Assembly: GCA_036362985.1 (NCBI GenBank) | Contig: JAYGXS010000003.1 | Span: 47,529,042 to 47,593,041, forward strand | Direction of reading: 5' to 3' | DNA length: 64,000 nt | DNA from: Ligula intestinalis | Lineage: Eukaryota > Platyhelminthes > Cestoda > Diphyllobothriidea > Diphyllobothriidae | Shown: one piece after another, positions 1-9,979 of the stretch | Position numbering within the stretch: the first letter of the stretch is position 1 | Layout of the letters: each line of letters begins with the position of its first letter | Notes under the pieces: model-generated | Seen by the model: the letters and a program-made list of their open reading frames with translations, nothing else | Databases searched by the model: none | Told to the model about the DNA's origin: nothing | Position numbers and translations under genes: made by a program

Positions 1-977
1 GTAAGTTTTCCTGAACAGACTGTTAGGGCATACTGGGCGCTGTTTCACAGGCAGAGATACTGAAACATATTTGACTGTAAGTTAAAGTATTTTGGAACCG
101 TTTATGCTTGCCTAAAAGGTCTTAGAGTGTCTGAGAGTGGAAAATCGATGTGCATCAGCAGAGTATTCGTATGCTACCGAAGCGCGAAATGAGCTATCAA
201 GGAATATAAGGTCAGGCTAGGAATTAATCAACCGCACCTTGTTAACTGTCTTTTCCACTGCGCACTAGGCTCTTGCAGTCCTGTCCCGCTGGCTATTGCT
301 CACACCACTCCAGCCTTTCTGTGACCTCGTCTAACGATCTAACTATTGTTACATCCTTCGATTTAAATGGAAGCTGAGGCGAGTTGGCGTTGAAATGTAT
401 GCTGCTACAGAAGTGCTGTGCGTTATGTGAGGCTGACAAAATGTGAACATTTGCAGAGAGGTGAGGGAGGAGGTTAGCATCTTCTCAGGCAGCAAGAAGT
501 CAGCAGACACAGCATGGTGTCAGTGGAAGGAGGTAAAGTAAATTCCGCTTTCAAGGAAAACACTCCTATAAAGCGACGAATACCTTGTAAACCTTCAGTA
601 CATAACAACAGTTGTATTTCAAAACATGAATCTGTTTTCCAGCTAAACGCATGACTTATTAAAATTAGTAATTATATACATGAATACTTAGGTAAAGAAC
701 AGTTTTGCATATAGAAAACATGCGTTACCATAGTATGGGAAAGATAAAAATGGTGTGAAAGCTATGAGGGTAATAAACTGCCTGACATTAAAGTCATAAA
801 AGAGGAACAACAAGATGAATGTTCTTAAGCTAACGTGCGCCACAAGATGTTTGATTCATAAATTTTCAGGGTAAATTATTGTTATTTTTCTCCAAAGCCT
901 TCTTTACTATGATCTAGCACATTATGGAAATCCCTAAGAAGATAAGGTACCAATTACTGTTTAGTTAACTCATGGAG
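1..977. other. Intergenic, no gene recognised
   Basis: AT-rich sequence with no coding segment or repeat that I can name. No long open frame on either strand resembles a known family. Confidence 0.5.
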
Positions 978-1663
978 TTATTTACCATGCTGGCAACACA
1001 AGTTCTGCCTGAAAGCCCAGATACATGTCTCACCGGTATTCTGCCGCTGAGAAGAAAAAGATGCAACTACTCGAACAAGAGTTTTATTTTCCTGACGTTT
1101 CGAATTCCGTTGGGAATCCTTAAGGATAGGTAATGGTAGGATAGTATGAGTCATGCGCAGATAGGGATGAAACATGCACAGATTGCACGGTATTTATAGT
1201 TCGTGGCGGTCATTCGTGTGCATACTACAATTATCCACTCCTGTAGCCACCGTTTGACTAATTAATTGCCGGCAATTAATGAGTCGAACGCGAAGTGTCA
1301 AGCCATCATCATACCAATTAAGACCTAAGCGGTAGCTTCGGAAGTGGATAATTATAGAACGCACGTGTATGACCGCCAAGAATTATAAATATCGTGCAAT
1401 CTGTGCATGTTTCACCCCTATCTGCACATGAATCAGACTAACTTACCATTACCTGTGCCAGAAAATTTCCGACGGAATCCGAAACGTCAAGAAATTAAAA
1501 CTCTTGTTCTAGCATTTGCATCTTCTTCTTCTGATTTGCTTCCCGGAACTCGCATATTTACTTCTATTGGCATGCTGTTGCTACTTGATACAACTCCGAG
1601 GGGGCCAGCCCATCAATGGCTCTCCCGAAATTCCTATATGCCTTCGGGTTGATACACGAGTTA
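978..1663 (-). mobile_element. Hammerhead-type element split by a PLE insertion
   Basis: Read on the minus strand, 1663 to about 1590 resembles the hammerhead half of the element at 8512-8847 (the CTGATGA box decayed to TTGATGG), and about 1063 to 978 resembles its continuation (a CAGCGGCAGAATACCGG-like block, GAGACATGTAT in place of GAAACACGTGT, then a TATGGTAA-like tail). The roughly 525 bp between the halves is a PLE inverted pair. The short blocks at the two junctions (TTCTGCCGCT on the left, CATGCTGTTGCT on the right) look like a diverged target duplication. The ribozyme core is mutated, so this copy is not expected to cleave. Confidence 0.5.
1064..1589. mobile_element. PLE remnant: two pLTRs head to head
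   Basis: Minus-strand sequence from about 1200 to 1064 and plus-strand sequence from about 1395 to 1560 are inverted copies of the PLE terminal repeat (pLTR) used throughout this window: a GCATGTTTCA block, a GGAATCCGAAACGTC-like block, an AAAACTCTTGTTC block, then a CTT-rich tail. Between them, about 1200-1390, are two inverted fragments of the 3' end of the PLE reading frame; the minus-strand peptide ending at 1194 and the PLE frame ends near 3981 and 18268 share the ending D-x-Y/H-E-L (for example DNYSTHAGDRYEL). No RT or endonuclease domain remains. Confidence 0.6.
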
Positions 1664-1729
1664 TGCAATTTAAGCTTTTTTATTTCCTATGCTGCCAGTA
1701 TGGTAAATAATTCCATTGTTAAACTACGC

Positions 1730-1920
1730 TCTGCCTGTTGGCATTTTGTATATATAATCCTGGTATCCCACAGTATCTGACAGAGGTCGGCTCAAATATT
1801 TACATCAAATTTTGGCCTATGCCTATAGACCATAAATATACTGAACTTCATCAAGTTAAAAAAAATTCTAGGGAAATTAAAAAAGCTGAAACTGCACTTG
1901 GTGGAGTTACAACACACTAA
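1730..1920 (+). mobile_element. Degenerate 5' half of a hammerhead-type element
   Basis: Contains the block TTTTGGCCTATGCCTATAG followed by an ACC..AAATATACTGA segment. This matches the head of the elements at 8512-8847 and 62725-63015, where it reads as a CTACGCCTATAGACC-type block. The ribozyme half is missing here. Confidence 0.45.
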
Positions 1921-2234
1921 TTTGACGTTAATTTAACGTCATGATAGCTAACACTGAAATGGGTTCACCATGAGCTACTCTGATCTCTGAAACGATCAAG
2001 ATCTGTCTACGACGTCAGTCAGTCCACTGTTAATTGAAGTCAATGGGGAGGACTGCGTTATTTAGACGATAAAAGCTAATATGTTGGAAGCAGAGGGAAC
2101 TGTTGTTTCACGATGCTGTTATTCCTTAGTTTAATCTCACTCGCAGACATTCTAGTCGCATGTAGCATAACCGTTTTTAATTGGTTGCAGAAAACTATCG
2201 CAGTGTAGTCTACTGACGAGGGTTGAAATTGCAT

Positions 2235-2470
2235 ATTAGGAGGGCTTGGCAGATTTGAATAATTCAGTTAATCCAATTGTGCAAAATGCATGGCTTCGGT
2301 GGGAGTTTTGATTAAATTAATGACTCACAGTGAATTTCGTAGCTCAATATTAGACCGTAGGCTGCTCAAAAAGCCTTCCCTGCCGTGTGGGTTCGGCTCC
2401 TTCCGAGGCCGCGAATTTTCACAATTGGTCAACTGAATAATTCAAATCTGCCAAACTCTCTTAATAATTA
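2235..2470. repeat. tRNA-derived SINE, inverted head-to-head pair
   Basis: About 2235-2315 is a minus-strand fragment and about 2330-2470 a plus-strand copy of the same SINE. The plus copy has a tRNA-like head: an A-box-like GTAGCTCAATATTAGA segment near 2340, and a B-box-like GGGTTCGGCTCC at 2389-2400. The tail reads CACAATTGGTCAACTGAATAATTCAAATCTGCCAA, present on both strands. Internal pol III promoter boxes are known for tRNA-derived SINEs. No cloverleaf with an anticodon is evident, so this is not called a tRNA gene. Confidence 0.55.
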
Positions 2471-2614
2471 AGTGAGCCTAGTAGTCTTTCCGGTGGATCC
2501 TAGAAGATTTCTTAGGAAATCGCGCGTAGACAGTCAGCTTACTATATTCGTAATGATGGATTCTATACGAGCACTAGGTTGGACGGGTAAATCATTCCAC
2601 GTGTGCTTGAACGT

Positions 2615-2740
2615 ATGGCTTACGGTGAGCATCGTAACTCAATGGTAGAACATTAACTGCGCAAAAAGCCTTCCCTGTTGTGTGGGTTTGACTCCCACAG
2701 AAGTCGCGAGTTTCTCACAATTGGATCAACTAAGTTGCAT
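2615..2740 (+). repeat. tRNA-derived SINE, second copy
   Basis: Same family as the preceding pair and better preserved: an A-box-like TAACTCAATGGTAGAAC near 2635, then CCTTCCCTGTTGTGTGGG, then a B-box-like GGTTTGACTCCC, then CACAATTGGATCAACTAA. Plus orientation. The 3' end is not sharply defined. Confidence 0.55.
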
Positions 2741-2864
2741 ATTAAAAACAGTTGGTGCCTCCGTTTCGTCTACCTCTACCAGTAGAGCGTAGGTCCATCT
2801 TCGCAACCAGGAAGAAGGACGTCTGTTCACGGCAGCCATTATGAAAAGAGAGAGTTCGACACTG

Positions 2865-3050
2865 CTTGATTAAGGTTCATCGACCGCTAACGGAACTTAC
2901 TTGTCCCGCCCCGCCTTTGCCTTGGGCCTTAGTTTTTGGGCCCTGACAGCAGATGTAAAAACTAGTAGTATAGGCAGATAATATTGCCGGCAACGAAAAA
3001 GAAGACTGGAATGGCCATTCCTGGCTTATTAGTCATCATCAGCCAGCACG
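2865..3050 (-). repeat. SINE-like family C, partial copy
   Basis: Shares with copies at 36.1-36.7, 38.4-38.7 and 39.7 kb the ordered blocks CTAACGGAACT, CCGCCTTTGCCTTGGGCC, CTAGTAGTATAGG, ATTGCCGGCAA, AGACTGGAATGGCCATT and TCAGCCAG. The orientation is minus, taking the tRNA-like box region as the head. The head itself is absent here. Confidence 0.5.
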
Positions 3051-3776
3051 TGAGATCCCAGTAAAATCGGGGTAATTTGTTCTGTTTTAAATAGGACTTC
3101 ACCTGCGCAAAAAACAAACCATTTAAAAAAAACAGGATAAGACGTCGATTTTACTGTTTCTGCCGACCAGAAGCCTAGTGCCACGTGTGTCTGTTTGTGT
3201 GCAGTATCTGACTTTCTTAATGATATTTCTGACCCAAGGGAGTATGCGCATGGCCACAACAGCTGTCATCTACGTCTCCGATAGGTAGGCTTTTCAGTCT
3301 ACCATGTTTGTTAAAAAAGCCAATATTTGATGTACTATAAAGTTGGTGGACCTTTTGCTGTTGATTTTGCCCGCTGCATTTGCAAAATTTATTATAGCCA
3401 CGAAATAATTATAGAGGAAGATTAATCTACCGCTTGTTGGTCAGTAGAAATGGCACAGCAAATCGGTTTAAAGACCCAACATCGCGACTGATAATACAAT
3501 AAACTGTCCATTGCATGAAACGTCAACCAAAATTCTGTAATTCCTTTTCGATTCGAAAACAACTAATTAAGTGCAGTTACAATATTTATTATAGTGCAGC
3601 TTTATTCCAAGATATTTTACTCACCTCAGGATACCGGCTTTTGAACGCACTTCTTTCTTACTGTATGCATAAACGATACGGTACAAATGATTGCTTAAGG
3701 AGAAGGATGTTTTTCATTGATATTCGACGACTTTTTCTGAAAAGATAACCAAAATTGTTTCTCGTACTCATTTGGT

Positions 3777-3786
3777 AGAAGCTAAC
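3777..3786 (+). repeat. Left target duplication of the PLE at 3787-4186
   Basis: AGAAGCTAAC here and AGAATCTAAC at 4187-4196 differ by one base and bracket the PLE fragment inside family E. Confidence 0.5.
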
Positions 3787-4186
3787 ATGGAAAGGACTGG
3801 GCGCAACAACAACTCTGACGACAGCGGGCATAATTGTTGCGCAATTATCAAACCCGCATCTGAAGCGCGCAAGAACGCTATGGTAATTAATGAGCCATCA
3901 CCGCACCAATTAAGACCTCAAGCGATGGCTAAAGGAACTGACAATTATAGTACGCATGCGGGTGACCGCTACGAACTATAAATACCGTGTAATATGTGCA
4001 TGTATCACCCCATCTGCGCATGTTTCAGACTTTTCTTCGATTACCTATGATTAAGGATTCCTGAGGGAATCCGAAACGTCAGGACAATAAACCTCTTGTT
4101 CCAGTGATCGCTTTTTCTTCTTCTTCTTCTTCTTCTTCTTCTTCTTCTTCTGCTTCTTCTTCTTCTTCTTATTCTTCTTCGTCTTC
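3787..4186 (+). mobile_element. 5'-truncated PLE: end of the ORF plus pLTR
   Basis: The first about 195 bp hold the 3' end of the PLE reading frame (open from 3772 to a stop at 3979-3981), ending DNYSTHAGDRYEL; the same ending occurs in the PLE at 18.3 kb. The pLTR follows: GCATGTTTCA at about 4019, then GGATTCCTGAGGGAATCCGAAACGTC (a perfect-stem hairpin of the hammerhead-like type), AGGACAATAAA, and a terminal CTT microsatellite. RT and GIY-YIG domains are lost. The near-perfect 10-bp flanking duplication supports a discrete insertion. Confidence 0.65.
4116..4186 (+). repeat. (CTT)n microsatellite
   Basis: About 70 bp of CTT/TTC units with a few interruptions, forming the 3' end of the PLE fragment. 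Shorter CTT tracts end several other PLE copies in the window. Confidence 0.85.
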
Positions 4187-4749
4187 AGAATCTAACGTCT
4201 TTATGAAATTTTATGCTTGAAGAAATTTTGTCTTTCTGTCTTCAAAACAGTTCTAATTCTCGAATAATTTTGCCGCAGCCTGTTGTTACCGTCTAGATTT
4301 TTCAAGCAGCATCGATAAACGGGCAGATATGATGCTCTGTAAATGGACCTTTCCTAATCTTTGAATATCTCATAAGTAGACACTTTTTTAAAAACGCAAA
4401 ACACAATTTCTTCAAGTAGAGAATCTGAAGATGACGTAGTTCTATAACAAATCAAATATCGAAAAGAAGATTTTTCTGCATCCTTTAAAAAATATATTTG
4501 AAATCATAAGGACTTTGAAAATCACTGAGGGAATCGCATACTACTAAAGTCATCGTTTTTTTACAGAATTATGCTTTTGCAGGCAGCTAAAAGGAACTGC
4601 GTTCAAAAGCCAGAATCACAAAGTGATGAAAATGTCTTGGGACAAAGCTGCACGCTAGTAAACATTGAAACTATACCCAATTGATTGTTTAAGAATCGAA
4701 AACAGTGCAGAACTTCGGTTGACATTTCAGGAGAGAGGTAAGCTATCAT

Positions 4750-7120
4750 ATAAACAGCTGGCGGTCGTCACTGCGGCATGAATAATAGACGCGGAAGGCA
4801 ACATGAAGCAGAGCCTAAGTAATAGGCTGCTTAGTGTAAAGGTTCATTGAAGCAACACTGGGGAGTTTGATATGACTAAAAACCATATCGTGAGTGGTTT
4901 GTTTTGCCTTAGACTTTGGTTAATATCCTTTGCACCAGGGGGTTCACTAGGAAAAAGTAAAGTAAAAGGAGACCATATGTCCTACTCCGGGTTTATTTAC
5001 CTTCGGCAAGACTGAAAATTCTTTTGCATTTGTTCGAATTGTGGTGCTACATTTTGGCAAATAAAGATATTGAAAACCAACCAAGGATGGAGTTGGTTTC
5101 GAAGGCAAATCACTTCAATGCAAGAGCAGTCAGTAGTAATAAGTGGCGCTTACGGGCTCATGGGAGGAAAGACGCTTACATTAAAGGATGTCATATAATC
5201 TTGTCCATTTTTTACTCGATGTTTTATCTACGATTTCGGGTACCAAGTTGAACAAGGTAAGCGTGACAGATTGGTAAGTTTGCATCCGGAAAGTTCACCT
5301 GATTGCTTAAAGGATATTAAAGAAATGAGTGAAGTTTTTTTGCCCGTCGACCGTTTCCCAGAATTTTTGAAAATTATTTCAACAATCAAGTAACACATCC
5401 TTGTAGTTAATCTCAATTCATGTCTCTTTTCTTTATGCCGTGTCTAAACACCGTTTCGTCACGTGAAGAAAATACAAACCTGGTGGTGGGTTCAGTATGA
5501 TTTCAGAACATCAGCGCACACATGAAGTCTATCGGAATAAGCATTTTATTGCTAGGTCTATGGCAAACTAGCCAGTGAAGAATCACTGCAATTTAAACAG
5601 TATAATACTTGGCGTGTTGACGTGCCAAACATAGTGTCTAATTTCTACCCCACAATATTGATTTTTTTCTGGACTGAGCAAACCAGTCTGCATCCAAATG
5701 AAGGTCAGTGCCTTAATTTATTCGAGAGTATGTGTACCCACAGCATGAAAGAGAGGGCGTTGGAAAGCCAAACCTTTCATGTCTGTATGGTAACATTACC
5801 CGCATTATTTGTTATTACTTTTCTATCGACCAGTATTGATAAATACAGCCACCGCACATCCATCAAAAGTCGAGGACAATTCCCCTGGGATAGTTTGGTG
5901 GACAATATTTTTTCTATCACCACACATACATACCTACATACGCCGTCCCATTACCTACGCCGATTTCAGCGTCTGGTCAGCGCAGATGAAGATTGGCATG
6001 CGCATGAATGTGACCGCCAACGGGATCAGTGCACAGGATTCGGTAAAGCGATGGGGTAGCGGCGGGCAACGGACATGCGTCGGTGTCCTTAAATAAGGCG
6101 GTCATCGCGTAGGCGTGCCACGAAACCTTTTAAATAAAGGGCATAAGTGAAAGGCGTTGTATGCTTGTCTGGAGAACTTTCTTGATACATAAATGACGCC
6201 ACGTTTGGTTTGTTACTTGAAAGTCCTGTCTATTAGCGTTTTTGCAGGCAAAAGACTGCGGGATACGAAGTAATTTGGCCAAATGATAGATGACGAAACG
6301 TATCCCAACGAATATAAGCTTGGAGATATGATAAGGCGTTGAAGACCAGAGTGTTAGGAATAATTAACTAAGATGTTACAGGAGAAGAATTTAAGAAATA
6401 GGCCAGTGAATTCCAGGCAAGGGCAGTCCAGTCATGAATGGGCCGGAGTCCAGAGACGCAGTCCGGCGAGTAGATCACCAGGTCCAGACAGCTACAACCG
6501 AACAGTAGATCGCCGGTTCTGGGAGTGGCTGAGCGTCAGCAACCCCGCGGTAGGTTCCTTTGCGCACTGGCCTTGAGAAGTCGTCTGGCCAGTGAGCCAA
6601 ACAAACAGTGACCTTGAATGGGGGATTTTAATATTGTCTCTTGTGCACGCGTGGTGGACATGCTAGACATGCGGCCTGTCCCCGCGGCATCCATGGAAAG
6701 CATGGCTAAGAAATGCAAGGTCGCTACAAGCCCATTAACTGGTCTGGCACGGCCGTTTTGCATGATAGTTATGTAAAATTGGCTTCGTTGGGAATAAGCC
6801 TTTTCTAAAGATGATAAAGATTTATTCACAGCAATTGTAGCTTATTTGCGTTTCACCAAATCGCAACACTAGTATCGTCGGAACACTGTTAAGACAAATA
6901 ATTTTCTCCTTTAACTGAGTGCGTTTTACATCTCGCGAGTCTTTCAGTTTAGTAGATAGAACGCGTGTAGCCAAATACGCATTAACATGAAGGACCTCTT
7001 ATGTTTCGGCCAGATTTACTCAAGATTTACCCAAGCGAATGTATTGATAATCGTGGAAGTAGAATACAAAGGCCACGAATCCGAATTCACGGGCACGCGC
7101 TAGTAATAAGAAAGGCTAGG
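4750..7120. other. Intergenic, no gene recognised
   Basis: Contains open frames of up to about 145 codons (5622-6059, +) with no recognisable domain and no clear splice context. No repeat family named elsewhere in this annotation was identified here. Confidence 0.4.
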
Positions 7121-7124
7121 AAAT

Positions 7125-7510
7125 ATTGGAGGCCTGGATGTCAGACTCCAACTCCACCAACAGGCATGTGGACATAACGCCCTGTTATTTTGCCCTCCGT
7201 TCGCATGACCAAGAAGCACGACCAAGTTCGTGTCCAGACAAGGACGCACACCATAACACCAAAGACGCATGACGAGACGATACGAGAGATGACGTGAGCG
7301 TGGACTCAACTAATCACAGATGCTACCTCCACCTCCCCCCACTCAAATTTTCTCGTAGCTAGACTGTGAAAAACTGCCAATGCTTGCTGTTCTCTCATTT
7401 TCTCTGATGATGGCCTCCTGTACGACGCCAGAAGCTCAAACTAATACAAGTGCTGTCCCAGTGGTCGCGCCTTTGCCCTCTTGACAACAAGAACCTGGGA
7501 CATGCATATT
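7125..7510 (+). mobile_element. PLE ORF tail followed by pLTR (third subfamily)
   Basis: About 7140-7265 translates as a PLE C-terminal segment (NSTNRHVDITPCYFALRSHD, resembling the NRHVDL region that follows the GIY-YIG domain). A pLTR-like block follows near 7395: CTCTGATGATGGCCTC, CTGTACGACGCCAGAAGC, then GTCCCAGTGGTCGC, and ends with GCATATTCGCTTCTATTG at about 7504-7521. Sequence and peptide differ from the main PLE family; the closest copy in the window is at 35.1-35.66 kb. Confidence 0.5.
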
Positions 7511-7534
7511 CGCTTCTATTGTTCAAACTGTACA

Positions 7535-7847
7535 TCCTAAGGATAGGGTGAACTTTTTAGACAGGAATGGAGTTGTCTAGAAAATCCCATGTGGATTATG
7601 TGATACCGTTTATAGTGGCCAGACTGGAAGACCCGCCTCTGTGCGCATTCATCAACGCCAATTGGCGGTAAACAGACTAGATCACCATTCCGAAGTCGTC
7701 ATGCAGTTCCTAGACACCAAACATAAGCTCGCATGGGACAAAACTACTATTGTCGCTACCTGTCCTTCCAAGAAAGGACGTGAATTTTTCGAAGCGATGC
7801 ACTCGGACACATTATGCATCAACAGGCATGTCGAATTGGACTTTTAG
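7535..7847 (+). pseudogene. PLE GIY-YIG endonuclease domain, broken
   Basis: Reading in the frame that ends at 7847 gives DRVNFLDRNGVV, an in-frame TAG, KIPCGLCDTVYSGQTGRPAS, VRIHQRQLAVNRLDHHSEVV, KGREFFEAMHSD and INRHVELDF. Known family: PLEs carry a C-terminal GIY-YIG nuclease; here the second half of the signature is Y-S-G-Q-T-G, followed by the conserved R and H of the first helix and the REFFEAxHS block containing the expected metal-binding Glu. The stop just before the nuclease, and the missing RT upstream, make it a pseudogene. It is joined directly downstream of a pLTR, the tandem arrangement known for PLE insertions truncated at the 5' end. Confidence 0.7.
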
Positions 7848-8136
7848 TACGAAAATCGCAATTAGAAATGGGCGAGACGCGAACCGATCTGAATAGAGGG
7901 AGACACACTGCAGCAGCCTACGACACTGCATCGTTGATTTTTCTACGAATTTCATATTTAAACTGTTAGCTGCTTTTTCCATCCACTTTCCTCATTGTCT
8001 GAAGACGAAGTGGGGTTTCCAGCTTCGAAAATTCCCGAAATAAAATTCTATTTCCCGAAAAACATATTCAACCTCAAACTATATTACTTGGGATGCCCAC
8101 ATTTCAACACATACGTAATAAGTTTAACCTTGACGG

Positions 8137-8480
8137 CTGCGATCTTCTAGCCTCGGCTAATTAGGCGAGGAGAAAAGTCTTGGGAAGGCCAGAGTAGTAG
8201 GAAGAATATATTATTTATACAATAAAGGAAAGAATAGTAAGGATGAAGTCTTGACAGCCAGAGTGCACGTCTAGCCACAAAGCGAGCTAGGTACGGGGTG
8301 ATGTCTGGTGGCAGACATTAGACAGGCCACCGTTGGCTGCAGCCTCGAAGGTCATTGGTTGGACCACGTGAGGTCGCGCGCCGGCGTGGGCGTGTTAGTG
8401 GATCGCGTGCCAGGCTGCCGGCAGTCAGTGTGACTGCAGCCTTGGCGTGATGAGTCAACAATCACGAGTTCCCACAGTGG
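8137..8480 (-). repeat. Family B repeat
   Basis: Shares GGAGAAAAGTCTTGGGAAGG, CCAGAGTAGTAGGAAGA, a TTTATAC-AATAA segment and a TTGACAGCCAGAGTG-like block with copies near 31.4, 32.4 and 63.1 kb; the copy at 50.8-51.2 kb is on the other strand. In the 50.8 kb orientation it ends with GTGTACAGAATAAACTG and a CTT tract, so I treat that as sense. It may be an LTR-like or PLE terminal unit. No coding capacity. Confidence 0.45.
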
Positions 8481-8499
8481 CGCTTACGCCCACTACAGT

Positions 8500-8511
8500 A
8501 CTTTTAAACTC
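8500..8511 (+). repeat. Target duplication, left of hammerhead element
   Basis: ACTTTTAAACTC occurs here and again at 8848-8859, directly flanking the element. Confidence 0.75.
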
Positions 8512-8847
8512 AATTTATACTACTGAAGACTGTCCTGTGGCAGCAGGTGTATATTTTATTGGGGTTGACGGGTTTCAACACAAATATACACTTAAATTTT
8601 TGGTCTACGCCTATAGACCTTATATATACTGATATATACCGCGATCAGAAATTAATTTCTCCGAAGATAAAAAACCTGAATATTTTCAACCGGTTTATCA
8701 ACCAGAAAGCAGATAGGGAAAGCGGGGGACCCACTGATGAGCCGGACCCCTAGCAGCTGTGTCAAGCAGCGGCAGAATACCGGCGAAACACGTGTCTGGG
8801 CCTTTTAGCAAGTACCTAGCCTGTTAGTATGGTAAGTTACAATGTCA
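8512..8847 (+). mobile_element. Hammerhead-bearing element, complete copy
   Basis: A 336-bp non-coding unit between perfect 12-bp direct repeats. The head has the block GGTCTACGCCTATAGACC, a perfect 18-bp palindrome that can fold as a hairpin, then ATATATACTGATATATACCG and CGATCAGAAATTAATTTCT. The tail holds the hammerhead ribozyme and ends TATGGTAAGTTACAATGTCA; the copy at 62580-63015 ends TATGGTAAGTCACAAAGTCA, which fixes the 3' end independently of the duplication. It encodes no protein, so it must be mobilised in trans. Known comparisons are PLE terminal repeats with hammerheads, animal retrozymes and the schistosome Sm-alpha SINE-like repeats. Which class this belongs to is undecided. 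Confidence 0.7.
8722..8806 (+). ncRNA. Type I hammerhead ribozyme
   Basis: All core parts are in order. Stem I 5' strand CCCA is at 8730-8733, CTGATGA at 8734-8740, stem II GCCGG at 8741-8745 pairing with CCGGC at 8780-8784, and GAAA at 8785-8788. A 2-bp stem III (AC 8788-8789 with GT 8794-8795) has loop ACGT. The cleavage base is C 8796. Stem I 3' strand TGGG (8797-8800) pairs perfectly with CCCA, and a further GGGG/CCTT pairing is possible beyond a one-base bulge. The long stem II insert contains a second GCTG/CAGC helix. Cleavage is predicted after 8796. Tiny stem III with an open stem I is a known animal retroelement form, often more active as a dimer. Confidence 0.8.
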
Positions 8848-8859
8848 ACTTTTAAACTC
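8848..8859 (+). repeat. Target duplication, right of hammerhead element
   Basis: ACTTTTAAACTC, identical to 8500-8511. Confidence 0.75.
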
Positions 8860-9975
8860 TTTTTACTTACACGCACTTTATTAGATAAAAAGGTTAAAAA
8901 TATAAAATCAAGTATAAGGGAGTGTCACAACTCTGGCCGAATAAATTTGAAGAGATAGTTACGCCAAATCTTAGGGTGAAGGAGCAAGGTTGTTTTGGCG
9001 ACGATAAATGACAAAATCCAGTGAAGCGGAGCAAATGCAAAAAGATCAGACAGTGAAAAACCCTTGGGCATTTTTCGGAAATTAGAATTCACATAAGACC
9101 TTAAGGATCAGGCGCCCGCTAAGCCTAAATGAAAAACTAGCAAACATTTAAATGACTATCTGAAAAAGATATCCAATTTTAGGAAACAACATTATCCGCG
9201 CAAGTCCTCTTTTGTAGCACTTCTGACCAAAACTCCCACTACTCTATTCAAGAATTTCAGAATTATATCATGCCTCTAAAAGAAAAACAAGTTTCAATCC
9301 CATATGACAGCTTTTTTGTTAGACGAACCCACGCAAAAACTACTCTGTTGAGCAGTGGATTGGAAATAGATTCTTATTGCTTACTTCTTTTATTAATCCA
9401 GGAAGTCGGTAATGCGAGTAAACGTATGAGAAAGAATCACGATAGTTTACCCGAATCTTAAGTTTACATCCTGTCTGAATAAATAACTGCCCTATTTTGG
9501 GTGTTGATCACAACGCATATCTGTACAATTCTTCAACTAGACACCCATGAAGTTTTTATGGCAGTCCAACATACCTTACCTAAAGAGGAATCTGTACTTT
9601 TATGTAATAAGGATTTGCTATGGCAAGATTTTAATTATTACTTGCCATATATAATCAGAATGGGCAATCAACTGCTACTTTATTATATTTTAAATGTTTT
9701 GTTCAAATAAGCAGTGCAGTTTAAAATTCTGCCAACACCTGAAACAAAATACTCTTCATACTAACCACACAAAAGTGGATAGACCTGAAATTATGGCGGC
9801 AGATACCGCTTTGAATACCCATCTTCGGTCAACATATACAACTTCGAATGCCATAAAGCCTCCTAGGACTGTGAAAAGAAACCCTCCAAACGACAAAAAT
9901 ACAGGCTGGAAAATCTTATGGGCAAGTCATTTGAGTTAGAAAAATGTCACAACATTTTCTTCGAATACAGAGGTA
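8860..9975. other. Intergenic, no gene recognised
   Basis: AT-rich with several short open frames (for example 9270-9461, 9501-9710 and 9694-9939 on +), none resembling a known protein. Confidence 0.4.
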
Positions 9976-9979
9976 ATAT

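Larger units (their letters stand above)
3490..4640 (+). repeat. AT-rich family E, interrupted by a PLE
   Basis: The block TCGTACTCATTTGGTAGAA ends at 3780, and AAATTTTATGCTT resumes after 4200. At 54.88-54.95 kb the two blocks lie almost side by side, so this copy was one unit before the PLE at 3787-4186 entered. Further shared motifs are TCTCGAATAATTTTG near 4258 (also near 15420 and 19630) and TTTTGCAGGCAGCT near 4575 (also near 20055). No transposase was found and the class is unknown. Confidence 0.4.

Noticed and set aside
5622..6059. Longest plus-strand open frame outside transposons (145 codons)
   Set aside because: No recognisable domain; a second overlapping frame is equally open, and the composition looks non-coding.
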